Shown here: in pieces, positions 26,226 through 34,147 of the stretch
Position numbering within the stretch: the stretch's first letter is position 1
Layout: each line of letters opens with the position of its first letter
Assembly (NCBI RefSeq): GCF_047238345.1
Contig: NZ_JBDFMQ010000001.1
Location: 2,294,001 to 2,358,000, forward strand
Length of the DNA: 64,000 nt
Direction: 5' to 3'
From: Shouchella sp047238345
GTDB lineage: Bacteria > Bacillota > Bacilli > Bacillales > Bacillaceae_D
Position numbers and translations under genes: made by a program
The notes under the pieces: model-generated
Seen by the model: the letters and a program-made list of their open reading frames with translations, nothing else
Databases searched by the model: none
Told to the model about the DNA's origin: nothing

Positions 26226-27515
26226 TTACCCCTCCATCAATAGTAATTGTGGGTCATTAAGCAAACGCTTGATTTGATTTAATGCACTTTGCGCTGTTAC
26301 ACCATCAATTAAACGGTGATCATAGCTAATTGATAGTGATAGCATTGTGCCCACAACAATTTCGCCATCTTTTACGACTGGCTTCTCTTCAATTCGACCA
26401 ATCCCAAGAATCATTACTTCTGGGTGGTTAATTACTGGCGTAAACCATTGTCCACTTGCAGAACCAAGGTTGGAAATTGTTGCTGATCCGCCTTGCATAT
26501 CTGCAGCAGAAAGTTTACCATCACGGGCTTTTCCAGCTAGCTCATTAATTTCATCTGCCAATTGGAAGATTGATTTACGGTCTGCGTCTTTAACAACTGG
26601 AACAACTAAACCTTGATCCGTGTCTGCTGCGATTCCAATGTTAAAGTACTTTTTGTAAACAATTTCGCCTGCTTCGTCATCAATTGATGCGTTCATGGCA
26701 GGGTACTTACGGATTGCAGACGTTAACGCTTTGACAACGTAAGGAAGATACGTTAGCTTCGTTCCTTGATCAGCTGCAATTTGCTTGTACTGTTTACGAT
26801 GAGCAACTAGTGCTGTTACATCAATTTCGTCAAGATGTGTAACGTGAGGTGCTGTTTGCTTCGACTTCACCATTGCTTTGGCAATTGCTTTACGGATACC
26901 TTTTAACGGTACTCGCTCTTCTAATTGTTCACTAGAAGCAGCCGGTGCAGAAGTTGTTGCTTTTGATTCTTTTTCTTCTTGTTGATCAGCTGCAGAAGAC
27001 CTGTCTTCGCTTTGATCGCCAGATAAGAATGCATCCACATCTTCTTTTACAACGCGACCATTTTTACCAGAGCCTTTTACACTTGAAATCGTTACGCCTT
27101 TTTCGCGCGCATATTTACGCACAGATGGCATCGCAATTACACGAGCGTCGTCGCTTGAATCTGAATCTGCTGACGGAGCAGCTTTTTCTTCTGTTTTTTC
27201 TTCTTCAGAAGAAGCTTCTGCTTTATCGTCTTTCCCAGACTCTTCGCTACCACTTTCTTCTTCACCATCGTCTTCAGAACCGTCATCAATGACTAAGATA
27301 ACGTCTCCAACGTAGCTTGTTGTTCCTTCGTCTACTTTTACTTCAAGTACTTTCCCATCAACTGGAGATGGCAGTTCCACTACAGATTTGTCGTTTTGTA
27401 CTTCAAGAAGGATATCATCTTCTTTAATTTCGTCGCCTTCTTTGACAAACCATTTTACAATTTCGCCTTCATGGATTCCTTCGCCCACTTCTGGCAGTTT
27501 ATATTTATAAGCCAC
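26226..27515 (-). CDS. pdhC: Dihydrolipoyl acetyltransferase (E2), pyruvate dehydrogenase complex
   Basis: Core acetyltransferase, 429 residues. One lipoyl domain (1-80, lysine in VQNDKSVVELPS), an acidic linker, a peripheral-subunit binding domain (about 120-155, VRKYAREKGV), a second linker and the catalytic domain ending with SYDHRLIDGVTAQ. The linkers are rich in Glu/Ser rather than the usual Ala/Pro. GTG start at 27515 with GGAGGCG. A hairpin-rich 98-base gap separates it from pdhB. Confidence 0.96.
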   Translation of the reverse strand: MAYKYKLPEVGEGIHEGEIVKWFVKEGDEIKEDDILLEVQNDKSVVELPSPVDGKVLEVKVDEGTTSYVGDVILVIDDGSEDDGEEESGSEESGKDDKAEASSEEEKTEEKAAPSADSDSSDDARVIAMPSVRKYAREKGVTISSVKGSGKNGRVVKEDVDAFLSGDQSEDRSSAADQQEEKESKATTSAPAASSEQLEERVPLKGIRKAIAKAMVKSKQTAPHVTHLDEIDVTALVAHRKQYKQIAADQGTKLTYLPYVVKALTSAIRKYPAMNASIDDEAGEIVYKKYFNIGIAADTDQGLVVPVVKDADRKSIFQLADEINELAGKARDGKLSAADMQGGSATISNLGSASGQWFTPVINHPEVMILGIGRIEEKPVVKDGEIVVGTMLSLSISYDHRLIDGVTAQSALNQIKRLLNDPQLLLMEG

Positions 27516-27561
27516 GGCTAAGCGCCTCCTTCATTATAACTCGAATTCAATCTCTATAAAA

Positions 27562-27600
27562 GAAAGAACGACCTAGTTTTCGACTAGCTTCGTCACTTTC
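27562..27600 (-). other. Intercistronic imperfect hairpin between pdhB and pdhC
   Basis: On the minus strand GAAAG, ACGA and CTAGT pair in order with CTTTC, TCGT and ACTAG around CGAAA, with small internal loops. There is no T run, so RNA processing or stability control is likelier than termination. Confidence 0.45.
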
Positions 27601-27613
27601 TTCGTTTCGTTAC

Positions 27614-28591
27614 TTAAAAGTTAATAACTTCTTTCGCCTTATCAACAATAATTGCTGGGTTTGGCAACCATGCATCTTCAACTGCAGCGAATGGATAAAC
27701 CGTGTCAGGTGAAGTGACACGAAGTACAGGTGCTTCTAATGAAAGAATCGCACGCTCTGTAATTTCTGCCACGATTTGTGATGCAATTCCAGCTTGCTTT
27801 TGTGCTTCTTGTACAACAATTGCACGGTTTGTTTTTTCAACAGACGCAACAACCGTTTCCACATCAAATGGGCTAACCGTCATTAAATCGATTACTTCTG
27901 CTTCAATGCCTTCTTCAGCAAGCTCTTCTGCAGCTTTCATCGAAGCTTGTACCATAGCACCATAAGCGATGATCGTAATATCTTTTCCTTCACGCTTCGT
28001 ATCAGCTTTCCCTAGCTCAATTGTGTATTCATCTTCAGGAACATCCTGACGGAATGAACGATACAATTTCATGTGCTCAAGGAATACAACGGGATCGTTG
28101 TCACGAATCGCTGAGATTAAAAGACCTTTTGCATCATACGGGTTAGATGGAATAACGACTTTAAGTCCAGGTGTTTGTGCCATTAACCCTTCTAAAGAAT
28201 CTGCGTGCATTTCAGGTGTTTTCACACCGCCGCCAAATGGAGAGCGAACCGTAACAGGCATTGTTTGCTTATTGCCTGAACGGAAACGCCAGCGTGACAT
28301 TTGACCTGCAATTGAATCAAATACTTCAAATACGAAACCGAAGAATTGAATTTCCATTACAGGACGGTGTCCAGTAAGGGCTAAACCAATCGCTAAACCA
28401 CCGATACCAGATTCAGCAAGTGGTGTATCAAATACACGCTCTTCACCGAATTCTTTTTGTAAACCTTCTGTTACACGGAAAACGCCGCCGTTTTGGCCGA
28501 CATCTTCACCAAAAACGAGTACATCTTCATCTTTGCTAAGCTCATTACGCATGGCATCCGTAATCGCTTGCGCCATTGTCCAATTACCCAT
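27614..28591 (-). CDS. pdhB: Pyruvate dehydrogenase E1 beta subunit
   Basis: Forms the thiamine-diphosphate alpha2beta2 E1 with PdhA. The 325 residues show the E1-beta blocks FGEDVGQNGGVFRVTEGL, FDTPLAESGI, RSPFGGGVKTPEMHADS and VVIPSNPYDAKGLL. ATG at 28591 with AAGGAG; the gene starts three bases after the pdhA stop. It is more similar to pdhB of B. subtilis than the paralogue bkdAB in this window. Confidence 0.97.
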   Translation of the reverse strand: MGNWTMAQAITDAMRNELSKDEDVLVFGEDVGQNGGVFRVTEGLQKEFGEERVFDTPLAESGIGGLAIGLALTGHRPVMEIQFFGFVFEVFDSIAGQMSRWRFRSGNKQTMPVTVRSPFGGGVKTPEMHADSLEGLMAQTPGLKVVIPSNPYDAKGLLISAIRDNDPVVFLEHMKLYRSFRQDVPEDEYTIELGKADTKREGKDITIIAYGAMVQASMKAAEELAEEGIEAEVIDLMTVSPFDVETVVASVEKTNRAIVVQEAQKQAGIASQIVAEITERAILSLEAPVLRVTSPDTVYPFAAVEDAWLPNPAIIVDKAKEVINF

Positions 28592-28594
28592 GGG

Positions 28595-29692
28595 TTACTT
28601 CGACTCCTTTGCCGTATACTCTTCCAATTGCTCACGAATGTTCACTGGAGGATTTTCAAACATGAACCCTAGCAAGTCTGTAACGTTTTGCTTAGGTGTT
28701 TGGTCTGCATCTTTAATCGCTTGTTTGATTTCCTCTTTTGCTTGTTCAACGACTTCGTTTTCTTTCTCTTCACTCCAAAGCTTTTTGCCTTCAAGGAATT
28801 TACGGAAACGAATAAGTGGATCTTTCTTCGCCCACTCGTCATCTTCTTCAGATGTACGGTAACGAGTTGGATCATCACCAGCCATTGTGTGAGCACCATA
28901 ACGATACGTTAATGTTTCAATTAATGTAGGACCTTCTCCAGCTAATGCGCGCTTACGAGCGTCAAGTGTTGCTTTATACACTGCAAGTACGTCCATTCCA
29001 TCTACCTGAATGCCTTCAATTCCAGCAGCAACTGCTTTTTGCGCAATCGTTTTTGCAGCAGATTGCTTTTCCACTGGTACAGAAATTGCAAAACGGTTGT
29101 TTTGAACGATGAATACAGCAGGCGCATTGTATGCACCAGCAAAGTTAATTCCTTCGTAGAAATCACCTTGTGACGCACCGCCATCACCTGTATATGTGAT
29201 TGCAATGTTATCTTTCTTTTTACGCTTAAGTCCAAGCGCAACACCTGTAGTTTGGATTATCTGTGCACCGATAATGATTTGTGGAACCACAATGTTTAGT
29301 CCATCTTCATATTGGCTTCCTTTAAAGTGGCCACGAGACCATAAAAACGCTTGGTGTAATGGCAAACCATGGAATACAATTTGTGGGATATCACGGTACC
29401 CAGGCAAGATCCAGTCTTGTTGGTCTAACGCAAAGTGAGAACCAAGTTGAGATGCCTCTTGTCCTGCTGTAGGCGCGTAGAAACCTAATCGTCCTTGTCT
29501 GTTTAGAGAGATCGCACGCTGATCCCAAATACGCGTGTAGACCATACGGCGCATTAATTCTTGTAATTGTTCGTCGCTTAAATCAGGCATTTCTGATTCA
29601 TTTACGACTTCTCCTTCTTCGTTAAGAATCTGGAAGGTCTCAAATTGTTCTTCAACTTGATCAATTGTTCTTGTACTCAATTTGTTCACCAA
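28595..29692 (-). CDS. pdhA: Pyruvate dehydrogenase E1 alpha subunit
   Basis: TPP-binding subunit with the GDGGASQGDFYEGINFAGAY motif and the phospho-loop-like RYGAHTMAGDDPTRYR. Around 365 residues; it lacks about six residues at the N-terminus compared with B. subtilis PdhA. The start is uncertain: TTG 29692, GTG 29689 and TTG 29680 are all in frame behind GAAAGGA (29693-29699), and none has ideal spacing. First gene of the operon, with a leader of roughly 200 bases. Confidence 0.95.
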   Translation of the reverse strand: MVNKLSTRTIDQVEEQFETFQILNEEGEVVNESEMPDLSDEQLQELMRRMVYTRIWDQRAISLNRQGRLGFYAPTAGQEASQLGSHFALDQQDWILPGYRDIPQIVFHGLPLHQAFLWSRGHFKGSQYEDGLNIVVPQIIIGAQIIQTTGVALGLKRKKKDNIAITYTGDGGASQGDFYEGINFAGAYNAPAVFIVQNNRFAISVPVEKQSAAKTIAQKAVAAGIEGIQVDGMDVLAVYKATLDARKRALAGEGPTLIETLTYRYGAHTMAGDDPTRYRTSEEDDEWAKKDPLIRFRKFLEGKKLWSEEKENEVVEQAKEEIKQAIKDADQTPKQNVTDLLGFMFENPPVNIREQLEEYTAKESK

Positions 29693-29891
29693 TCCTTTCA
29701 GTTAGTTAAAAGCGGTATGTGAAATCTTGCTTGTATACGTTTTTCATATGAAAAATGCACTGTTAGCATGCCCAATCCTAAAGATTACATAACCGCAATA
29801 AGACGTTGTTAAACCAGACAGTTGTTTACGTAAGAAACATGCGGTCATCTGTTACAATGAAATGGAATATCTAGTAGTACAACTCCCTACT

Positions 29892-29928
29892 GATTGTTAG
29901 TCTACATGAATGACCTAACAATCGTCAA
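29892..29928 (-). promoter_or_regulatory. Candidate pdhA promoter overlapping a 9-bp inverted repeat
   Basis: TTGACG (complement of 29923-29928) and TAGACT (complement of 29899-29904) with an 18-base spacer. A perfect inverted repeat GATTGTTAG (29892-29900) and CTAACAATC (29915-29923) covers the spacer and -10, as an operator would. The leader to pdhA would be about 200 bases. Confidence 0.5.
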
Positions 29929-29970
29929 TCCTTTTGCACACTTATTAATTGCGATTTTAATAACAATCTT

Positions 29971-29984
29971 TGGAAACGCTTCAA
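29971..29984. promoter_or_regulatory. cre-like box upstream of the pdh promoter
   Basis: TGGAAACGCTTCAA has the AANCGNT core but three mismatches to the cre consensus. It lies upstream of the predicted promoter, where CcpA can activate. Weak call. Confidence 0.3.
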
Positions 29985-30094
29985 AAATACATGTGTTATA
30001 GTATACATCAAATCTGAACTAATACAGATAGGTTTTTAAGTGTTTCCATGTAACCGCAATCAATCAAAACACTTTCCCCGCGCCCTTTTAAATA

Positions 30095-30126
30095 TAAAAA
30101 AGCTCATCGACATGGTCGACAAGCTA
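30095..30126 (-). terminator. Terminator of the ykyA homologue
   Basis: On the minus strand AGCTTGTCGAC pairs with GTCGATGAGCT (two G-T pairs) and is followed by six T. Confidence 0.75.
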
Positions 30127-30130
30127 AAGC

Positions 30131-30781
30131 TTATTCAAAACTTACTTCTAAATCAGACGCTTCGTAAAATTCACGTTTTGCATCATTATACGCTGTCGTA
30201 TATTCGTTAAACTGCTCCGTTGCTTCACGACGTTCTTCATACTTTTGGTTTGTTTCCTCTATGTGTGCGGTTAATGTTTCTGCATCTAAATCTTCATCTT
30301 TAAGCATTTCATATAATTGTTCATCCAAGTCTAACGATTCTTCATAAATAGTATGTAAGTCTTGATAGCTTGCATAGCGATTATCCATCGCTTCTTGAAC
30401 ATTAGTTGCTAAGTCAACCAAATTGTCGTCCTCTAGTTCGGAAAAATCACTTACGGCATCTTCAAACGCACTAAAACCTTCTTCAATGCTTTCTTTTTCC
30501 TCTGCGAGCAGTTCACGACGTTCGTTAACAGATGCAATTGCTTGATCCGATAATTCGACGATTTCATCGTAAGCATCCATATCTAAATCGACAATTTGCG
30601 AATAAAGCTCTGCTTCTTGCTCCTCAGCATCTAACATTGGTTGCTGTAGCTCATCAAAACCTTCATTTTCTATTTCAGCGGCTTCTTCTAACGAGCTATG
30701 AATCGACTCTGTAGCGGTTTGTCCACGAGCTGCTAAAAACAAGCTTGAAAAGGCTACAGTAGCGATAAACTTTTTCGACAA
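30131..30781 (-). CDS. ykyA: YkyA family extracellular helical protein with a lost lipobox cysteine
   Basis: A 216-residue exported protein of the YkyA family (putative cell-wall binding lipoprotein), located upstream of pdhA as in B. subtilis. After the signal peptide the mature part is one long acidic, helical coiled-coil region. The signal ends FLAARGQTATES: the lipobox would be LAAC, but residue 19 is Arg (CGT at 30727-30725), one transition from TGT. No other cysteine follows, so the protein cannot be lipidated as read. TTG start at 30781 with GGAGGAGAGG at seven bases. Function of the family is unknown. Confidence 0.82.
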   Translation of the reverse strand: MSKKFIATVAFSSLFLAARGQTATESIHSSLEEAAEIENEGFDELQQPMLDAEEQEAELYSQIVDLDMDAYDEIVELSDQAIASVNERRELLAEEKESIEEGFSAFEDAVSDFSELEDDNLVDLATNVQEAMDNRYASYQDLHTIYEESLDLDEQLYEMLKDEDLDAETLTAHIEETNQKYEERREATEQFNEYTTAYNDAKREFYEASDLEVSFE

Positions 30782-30899
30782 AAACCTCTCCTCCTTCGAG
30801 TTTTCTCAACTTCTTTTTCTCTTCTCTCACAATATCTAACAAATAGGTATTTGGCAAGCATTTACTTTTATTTTAAAAAATAAATAGGCATTTATCCAA

Positions 30900-30926
30900 A
30901 CATCTTTAAGACTTCTGCATAGGATA
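30900..30926 (+). promoter_or_regulatory. Candidate SigK sporulation promoter of the yjcZ-like gene
   Basis: CATAGGATA (30918-30926) fits the SigK -10 CATANNNTA exactly, with AC at 30900-30901 sixteen bases upstream as the -35. The coding start is 50 bases downstream. Confidence 0.5.
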
Positions 30927-30975
30927 GCTATATAAATCGCCTAGTGTGGTGGTTATTAAAGGAGGAATTTCAAAC

Positions 30976-31215
30976 ATGAGCTACGCTGAAAAATACGGAT
31001 ATAACTACGGGTACGATCAATGCTGTGAGCCTTATGGATACGGATATGGCTACGCACAACAGAACTGCGGTGGCGGTGGTGGTAAAGGATTTGCACTAAT
31101 CGTTGTTCTCTTCATTCTATTAATTATCGTTGGTGCATCTTGGTTTGCCGGCGGCGTTGACGAAGGTCCAGACTGTGGTCCAGGTCCTGGTCCTGGTCAC
31201 GGTCCGAAAAAATAA
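30976..31215 (+). CDS. YjcZ family sporulation small membrane protein
   Basis: Seventy-nine residues starting at ATG 30976 behind a perfect AAAGGAGGA; an upstream GTG extension is not supported. A Tyr/Gly-rich head (YGYNYGYDQCCEPYGYGYGY) is followed by a poly-Gly stretch and the family hallmark GFALIVVLFILLIIVGASWF. It ends with a Gly/Pro tail. YjcZ-type proteins (YjcZ, SscA and relatives) are made late in sporulation; the SigK-like promoter fits. Confidence 0.85.
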   Translation: MSYAEKYGYNYGYDQCCEPYGYGYGYAQQNCGGGGGKGFALIVVLFILLIIVGASWFAGGVDEGPDCGPGPGPGHGPKK

Positions 31216-31227
31216 GAAATATAAGCG

Positions 31228-31262
31228 AAAAAAGCGACACGAGGAATTCGTGTCGCTTTTTT
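31228..31262 (+). terminator. Terminator of the yjcZ-like gene
   Basis: AAAAAAGCGACACGA pairs with TCGTGTCGCTTTTTT around a five-base loop. Confidence 0.9.
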
Positions 31263-31326
31263 CTGCTTGCACATAAGAATAATAATCCTTAAACTATTGA
31301 AAGATAGGGAAAGGAGTGGTACTTAT

Positions 31327-31878
31327 ATGATTACGATGAATGATGTTGTTCGTGAAGGACATCCTGTTTTAAGAAAAGTGGCTGAACCAGTCAGCATTCC
31401 ATTAAGTGATGAAGACCGCAATACGCTCACATCGATGCTTGAATTCTTAAAGAATAGCCAAGACCCTGAGTTGGCGGAGAAGTACGACTTGCGCCCAGGG
31501 GTCGGTCTTGCCGCGCCACAAATCGGTATTTCAAAACGGTTGTTTGCTGTGCATTCGATGGATGAGAACGATAAACTATATAGTTTAGGAATTGCGAACC
31601 CTAAAGTCATTAGCCATTCAATTGAACAAAATCAATTAGAAAATGGAGAAGGATGCCTTTCCGTTGATCGTGAAGTTGAAGGCATTGTTCCGAGACATGC
31701 CCGTTTAACGATAAAAGGAATCGATCATAACAACGAAGAAGTAACATTACGTTTACGCGGATACATCGCCATTGTTTTTCAACATGAACTCGACCATTTA
31801 GACGGTGTCATGTTTTATGATCGCATTGAAGGACTAGAAGATCCATTTAAACAGCCCGTACCTGGTTATGCATTATAA
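31327..31878 (+). CDS. defB: Peptide deformylase (YkrB/DefB type)
   Basis: Removes the N-formyl group from nascent proteins; metal enzyme of 183 residues. The three motifs are GVGLAAPQIG (about 58), EGCLSV (metal Cys) and FQHELDHLDG (two metal His and catalytic Glu). It matches B. subtilis YkrB from MITM onward; the ATG at 31327 has AAAGGAG upstream and the upstream frame to 31267 is unsupported. In B. subtilis ykrB is the neighbour of ykyA and rpoY-rnjA, as here. Confidence 0.95.
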   Translation: MITMNDVVREGHPVLRKVAEPVSIPLSDEDRNTLTSMLEFLKNSQDPELAEKYDLRPGVGLAAPQIGISKRLFAVHSMDENDKLYSLGIANPKVISHSIEQNQLENGEGCLSVDREVEGIVPRHARLTIKGIDHNNEEVTLRLRGYIAIVFQHELDHLDGVMFYDRIEGLEDPFKQPVPGYAL

Positions 31879-31883
31879 TTCCC

Positions 31884-31950
31884 AAAAACCCCCTCGTGTT
31901 TTTTCTTAGCTTAGCTACAAACTAAGAGCAAAAGTAGAGAGGGGTTTTTT
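31884..31950 (+). terminator. Long terminator after the deformylase gene
   Basis: AACCCCCTC pairs with GAGAGGGGTT around an inner CTTAG/CTAAG stem, then six T on the plus strand. Confidence 0.7.
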
Positions 31951-31953
31951 CTT

Positions 31954-32031
31954 TTGTTAAAAAAATGGCGCGAAAAACTCTTAAAACGGTGCAAAGACCT
32001 TTTACCAAAGTCATTATTTCTTGATGTGTAA
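31954..32031 (+). CDS. Possible short cationic peptide ORF
   Basis: TTG at 31954 opens 25 codons, LKKWREKLLKRCKDLLPKS with an amphipathic pattern. GAGAGGGG lies nine bases upstream but is also the terminator's 3' arm. No family recognised; it may be chance. A 14-base perfect palindrome (32034-32047) and another hairpin with T run follow immediately. Confidence 0.2.
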   Translation: MLKKWREKLLKRCKDLLPKSLFLDV

Positions 32032-32033
32032 GA

Positions 32034-32047
32034 CCACTTTAAAGTGG
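32034..32047. repeat. 14-bp perfect palindrome upstream of rpoY
   Basis: CCACTTTAAAGTGG is a perfect palindrome with no loop, more like a protein site than an RNA hairpin. It lies 114 bases before rpoY. Confidence 0.4.
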
Positions 32048-32056
32048 CAAGACTGT

Positions 32057-32092
32057 AAGCCATCCAGTATTATTTATACGGGTTGGCTTTTT
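32057..32092 (+). terminator. Terminator-like hairpin upstream of rpoY
   Basis: AAGCCATCC pairs with GGTTGGCTT (one mismatch) around a 14-base loop, followed by TTTTTGG. It lies between the deformylase region and rpoY and may end a short leader transcript. Confidence 0.4.
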
Positions 32093-32160
32093 GGCATTTC
32101 TAAAAAGCCTCATTTCCTATATAATAGATAAACAATGGTAGTAAAAGGAGAGGTTTATTC

Positions 32161-32370
32161 ATGATTTTTAAAGTATTTTTTCAAGAAGATTTTTCGCAAG
32201 CACCTGTAAGAGAACGTACAGAATCCTTATATATTGAGGCAGAAAGTGTTAGTGATGTTCGTGCTAAGCTTGTAGAGCAGCCTTATAATATTGAATACAT
32301 TACACCGCTCACTGGTTCATTCTTAGAGTATGAGCAGCAACGTGAAGATTTTAAGGTTGTGAATGCGTAA
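32161..32370 (+). CDS. rpoY: RNA polymerase epsilon subunit RpoY (YkzG)
   Basis: Sixty-nine residues, the small auxiliary subunit of Firmicutes RNA polymerase (DUF1447). The MIFKVFFQEDFSQAPVRERT start and VRAKLVEQPYNIEYITPLTG are diagnostic. AAAGGAGAGG precedes ATG 32161. Its stop codon is immediately followed by the rnjA ATG (TAAATG), so the two are cotranscribed and coupled, as in B. subtilis. Confidence 0.95.
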   Translation: MIFKVFFQEDFSQAPVRERTESLYIEAESVSDVRAKLVEQPYNIEYITPLTGSFLEYEQQREDFKVVNA

Positions 32371-34038
32371 ATGAAACAAGTTAAAAATAATCAAACCGCC
32401 GTATTTGCTCTCGGAGGAATGGGTGAAATCGGGAAAAATACGTACGGTGTTCAGTTTCAAGATGAAATCATTTTAATCGATGCTGGAATTATGTTTCCGG
32501 AAGACGATTTGCTTGGTATTGATTATGTGATCCCAGATTATACGTATCTTGTAAAGAACAAAGATAAGATTAAAGGGCTATTTATTACACATGGTCATGA
32601 AGACCACATTGGTGGAATTCCTTATTTACTTAGAGAATTAAACATTGATGTATATGGAGGAAAGTTGGCTCTTGGTCTTCTAAAAGGAAAATTAGAGGAA
32701 CATGGCCTACTTCGTAACGCAAAGTTACACCCCATTTCTGAAGACCAAGTGATTAAGTTTACGAAAACATCGGTATCGTTCTTTCGGACAACCCATAGTA
32801 TACCTGATTCCTATGGCGTTGTTGTTAAAACGCCTCCAGGTAATGTTGTACATACAGGTGACTTTAAATTTGATTTTACACCTGTTGGAGAGCCAGCGAA
32901 CTTAACAAAAATGGCTAAAATCGGTGAAGAAGGTGTATTATGCCTCCTCTCAGACAGTACGAATAGTGAAATCCCTGACTTCACTATGTCGGAACGAAAA
33001 GTTGGCGACAGCATTAACAACATCTTCCGAAAAGTCGATGGACGCATTATTTTCGCTACATTTGCTTCAAATATTCACCGTTTGCAACAAGTCATTGACG
33101 CAGCAGTTGCTAACAATCGAAAAGTATGTGTATTTGGACGTTCAATGGATTCGGCCATCGCGATTGGGCAAGAGCTCGGGTATATTAACGCGCCAAAAAA
33201 CACATTTATTGAACATTCTCAGCTGAATAAACTCCCTGACCATCAAGTAACGATTCTTTGTACTGGTAGTCAAGGTGAACCAATGGCTGCCTTGTCACGT
33301 ATTGCGTTTGGCACTCATCGTCAAATTCAGATCATCCCTGGGGATACCGTTGTTTTTTCTAGCTCCCCTATCCCTGGCAATACATTATCGGTTGGGAAAA
33401 TTATCAATCAACTTTATCGAGCTGGTGCAAACGTGATTCACGGACCGTTAAATGATATTCATACGTCTGGTCACGGTGGACAAGAAGAACAAAAGCTTAT
33501 GCTACGGTTAATGAAGCCTCAATACTTCTTACCGATCCATGGCGAATACCGGATGTTAAAAACGCACATTAAACTAGCTCAAGAATGCGGCGTCTCACAA
33601 GATAACTGCTTTATTATGGACAATGGAGATGTACTAGCCCTGCATCCGAATGAAGCTGGCGTTGTAGGAAAAATTCCATCTGGTTCTGTATACGTTGACG
33701 GAAACGGAATTGGCGATATTGGCAACATTGTTTTACGTGACAGAAGAATTCTATCAGAAGAAGGTTTAGTAATTGTCGTAGTTAGTCTTGATATGAAAGA
33801 ATTCAAGGTAACTGCTGGACCGGATCTCATTTCACGAGGCTTTGTCTATATGCGTGAATCAGGAGACCTTATCCACGAAGCACAAAAATTATTAACCGCC
33901 CATCTTCATCAAGTAATGGAAAGAAAGACCAATCAATGGTCTGAAATCAAAAACGAAATATCCGATTTGCTCGGTCCATTTTTATACGAAAGAACAAAAC
34001 GGAAACCGATGATTTTACCAATCATTATGGAAGTATAA
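32371..34038 (+). CDS. rnjA: Ribonuclease J1
   Basis: Metallo-beta-lactamase/beta-CASP ribonuclease with 5'-3' exo- and endonuclease activity, central to mRNA decay and 16S maturation. The 555 residues match B. subtilis RnjA in length. Metal site HGHEDHIGG (about 74-82), HTGDFKFD, beta-CASP motifs (RSMDSAIAIG, GSQGEPM) and SGHGGQEEQ are intact. In B. subtilis SR1P promotes binding of GapA to this enzyme, so both partners are encoded in this window. Confidence 0.97.
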   Translation: MKQVKNNQTAVFALGGMGEIGKNTYGVQFQDEIILIDAGIMFPEDDLLGIDYVIPDYTYLVKNKDKIKGLFITHGHEDHIGGIPYLLRELNIDVYGGKLALGLLKGKLEEHGLLRNAKLHPISEDQVIKFTKTSVSFFRTTHSIPDSYGVVVKTPPGNVVHTGDFKFDFTPVGEPANLTKMAKIGEEGVLCLLSDSTNSEIPDFTMSERKVGDSINNIFRKVDGRIIFATFASNIHRLQQVIDAAVANNRKVCVFGRSMDSAIAIGQELGYINAPKNTFIEHSQLNKLPDHQVTILCTGSQGEPMAALSRIAFGTHRQIQIIPGDTVVFSSSPIPGNTLSVGKIINQLYRAGANVIHGPLNDIHTSGHGGQEEQKLMLRLMKPQYFLPIHGEYRMLKTHIKLAQECGVSQDNCFIMDNGDVLALHPNEAGVVGKIPSGSVYVDGNGIGDIGNIVLRDRRILSEEGLVIVVVSLDMKEFKVTAGPDLISRGFVYMRESGDLIHEAQKLLTAHLHQVMERKTNQWSEIKNEISDLLGPFLYERTKRKPMILPIIMEV

Positions 34039-34040
34039 GG

Positions 34041-34072
34041 AAAAAACGCTGCAGCATGTTGCAGCGTTTTTT
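34041..34072 (+). terminator. Terminator of rpoY-rnjA
   Basis: AAAAAACGCTGCA pairs with TGCAGCGTTTTTT around six bases. Confidence 0.9.
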
Positions 34073-34147
34073 GTCGTAAAGCTTTTGAGATCTTCCCGCA
34101 AATATGGTACGCTCAATTTTGCATAAAGTAACGAAAGGAATGACACG

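Larger units (their letters stand above)
29693..30094. promoter_or_regulatory. Long control region upstream of pdhA
   Basis: About 400 bases with no gene. It contains the predicted pdh promoter and inverted repeat (29892-29928) and a cre-like box (29971-29984). A TGTTATAGT extended -10 on the plus strand near 29994 has no gene downstream within 900 bases on that strand. Confidence 0.5.
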
